Assembly (NCBI GenBank): GCA_003242425.1
Contig: QGUL01000156.1
Coordinates: forward strand, 1 to 5,260
Reading direction: 5' to 3'
Length of the DNA stretch: 5,260 nt
Source of the DNA: Pseudomonadota bacterium
GTDB taxonomy: Bacteria; Pseudomonadota; Gammaproteobacteria; Burkholderiales; SG8-39
Positions within the stretch are counted from its first letter, which is position 1; each line of letters starts with the position of its first letter. The translations under genes were made by a program, and so were the position numbers. The notes under the pieces were generated by a model. That model worked only from the letters and a program-made list of their open reading frames with translations, did not search any database and was not told the DNA's origin. Positions 3,949 to 5,260 of the stretch are shown in pieces.

Positions 3949-5260
3949 ATGGGCCGGCTGTTCTGGAAACTCTTCTTCGGCTTCTGGCTCACGCTGCTGC
4001 TCACCGGGCTGGCGGTGGCGCTCGCCGTCAATGTGCTGCGCGACGCGCCCGAGACGGAAGACGCGCCGGCGATCGTCGGCGGACCGGCGGCCGCCATACT
4101 CGTCGATTCGGGCGCCGCGGTGCTGCGCCATGGCGGCGTCGAAGCCCTGCGCGAATTCATCCTTTCCGGCGAAGGCCGTCCGCGTACGTCACGCCTGCAT
4201 GCGATCGGCGCGAGCGGTCACGAGGTGCTGGATCGTGCGGTATCGGAAGAAGCGCGCGAAGCGGCGTTGAGCGCCGCCCGAACGGATCGGCGGCGCCAGG
4301 CCGCGCGCTGGGTGGAATCGCCCCAGGGCGAGCGCTGGCTGCTCTTCGTCCCGCCGGGCGAGGCGCGCCCGATCGCCAGGCACCGCAGCCAGCCGCTCCT
4401 GCCGCCCGCCGTGCTGATGCTGGGCATCGGCGTCGCGGCCAGCATCGCCTTCGCCGCGCTGCTCGCGTGGTATCTCTCGCGGCCGATCCGCCATCTGCGC
4501 TCGGCCTTCGACCGCGCCGCACAGGGCCAGCTCGACGTGCGCGTCAGCGGCCGCATCGGCGCGCGCCGCGACGAGATCGCCGATCTGGGCCGCGACTTCG
4601 ACCGCATGGCGCAACGCCTGCAACAGCTTCTGGAAGCGCAGCAACGCCTGCTGCACGACGTCTCGCACGAACTGCGTTCGCCCCTTGCGCGCATGCAGGC
4701 CGCAATCGGACTGGCGCGCCAGAATCCGGCGCGCACTGACGATATGCTGACGCGCCTGGAACACGAGACGGAACGGCTCGACCGGCTGGTCGGCGAGCTC
4801 CTGACCCTGTCGCGGCTGGATACCGCGGCGGGTCAGGGCGAAGCCGAGGAAATCGACCTCATGGAAATGCTCGAGGCCGTCGTCGCCGACGCGCGCTTCG
4901 AGGCACAGTCGAACGGCCGCGATCTGCGATACGTGCACTCGGGAGAAGGCGTCGGCCGCTTCCACGTCGAGGCGCTGCAGCGCGGCATCGAGAACATCGT
5001 CCGCAACGCGGTGAAATACACCGCGCCGGGCACGACGGTGGAAGTCCGCGCGCAACGGCTACCGGGCCGGGACGGGGTATGCATCGAGGTCTGCGATCGC
5101 GGCCCGGGCGTATCGGAAAGCGAGCTCCCGCACATCTTCGAACCCTTCCGCCGCGGCGAAAGCGGCGCGGGCGTCAGCGGTTTCGGCCTGGGTCTGGCGA
5201 TCGCCAAGCGCGCCATCGAGGCCAACGGCGGCAGCCTGCAGGCGCGCAATCGCGAGGGCG
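3949..5260 (+). CDS. cpxA: Sensor histidine kinase CpxA, 3' end outside window
   Basis: The frame is open from the ATG at 3949 to the window edge (437 codons plus one base); E. coli CpxA has 457 residues, so only a short tail is missing. Domains in order: membrane helix 1 (about 8-28), periplasmic sensor region (29-151), membrane helix 2 (152-175), HAMP linker (about 175-227), then the kinase core. Kinase motifs are H-box HDVSHELRSPL with phosphoacceptor H240, N-box NIVRNAVKYT (349-358), G1 DRGPGV (383-388), F-box IFEPF (396-400) and G2 GFGLGLAIAK (411-420). It is an inner-membrane kinase/phosphatase that responds to envelope protein damage and phosphorylates CpxR. GGAG 7 nt before the ATG overlaps the end of cpxR, so the two genes are translated from one mRNA. 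The periplasmic part shows little obvious similarity to the enteric one, so the stimulus may differ. Confidence 0.92.
   Translation, partial: MGRLFWKLFFGFWLTLLLTGLAVALAVNVLRDAPETEDAPAIVGGPAAAILVDSGAAVLRHGGVEALREFILSGEGRPRTSRLHAIGASGHEVLDRAVSEEAREAALSAARTDRRRQAARWVESPQGERWLLFVPPGEARPIARHRSQPLLPPAVLMLGIGVAASIAFAALLAWYLSRPIRHLRSAFDRAAQGQLDVRVSGRIGARRDEIADLGRDFDRMAQRLQQLLEAQQRLLHDVSHELRSPLARMQAAIGLARQNPARTDDMLTRLEHETERLDRLVGELLTLSRLDTAAGQGEAEEIDLMEMLEAVVADARFEAQSNGRDLRYVHSGEGVGRFHVEALQRGIENIVRNAVKYTAPGTTVEVRAQRLPGRDGVCIEVCDRGPGVSESELPHIFEPFRRGESGAGVSGFGLGLAIAKRAIEANGGSLQARNREG

Noticed and set aside
3274..4131. 285-codon minus-strand open frame across cpxR and the start of cpxA
   Set aside because: Antisense shadow of a gene with complete receiver and winged-helix domains.
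4189..5055. 288-codon minus-strand open frame across cpxA
   Set aside because: Antisense shadow of a kinase with all H, N, G1, F and G2 motifs on the plus strand.

Overview
The window comes from a GC-rich chromosome, most likely a beta- or gammaproteobacterium. The signs are a CpxRA-type two-component system, an LTXXQ (Spy/CpxP) periplasmic protein, an MgtC-family protein and a siroheme/cobalamin methyltransferase. Nothing identifies the genus. I see no transposase, CRISPR array, tRNA or rRNA, and no base-composition break that suggests recent transfer.

Layout from left to right. Positions 2-385 (+) hold the 3' half of a uroporphyrinogen-III C-methyltransferase. It converges, with only 3 bp between stop codons, on a stand-alone CheY-like receiver protein (389-766, -). 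A 474-bp intergenic stretch (767-1240) follows, with two intrinsic terminators, both oriented on the minus strand. The second (1102-1133) ends the mgtC transcript. The first (902-926) has no protein gene feeding it. Between them lies a promoter-like pair, a 5' hairpin, an exposed 10-nt copy of the 16S rRNA anti-Shine-Dalgarno sequence, and then the terminator. I read this as an undescribed ~88-nt small RNA; it is the most novel item here.

Next come an MgtC/SapB-family inner-membrane protein (1241-1933, -) and, 41 bp upstream on the same strand, an unrecognised secreted coiled-coil protein with two cysteines (1975-2463, -). These two are probably co-transcribed.

The right half is an envelope-stress module. 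A periplasmic Spy/CpxP-like protein (2604-3098, -) has its own terminator and is divergent from cpxR (3259-3945, +). cpxR is followed 3 bp later by cpxA (3949 to the window end, still open). The intergenic region between the divergent genes carries six or seven GTAAN half-sites at about 10-bp steps. They include one exact match to the enterobacterial CpxR box (GTAAA-N5-GTAAA). The expected circuit is: CpxA senses envelope damage and phosphorylates CpxR; CpxR binds the shared array, activating its own operon and the periplasmic chaperone gene; the chaperone then damps signalling or protects periplasmic proteins. That circuit is inferred from family knowledge plus the sites seen here.
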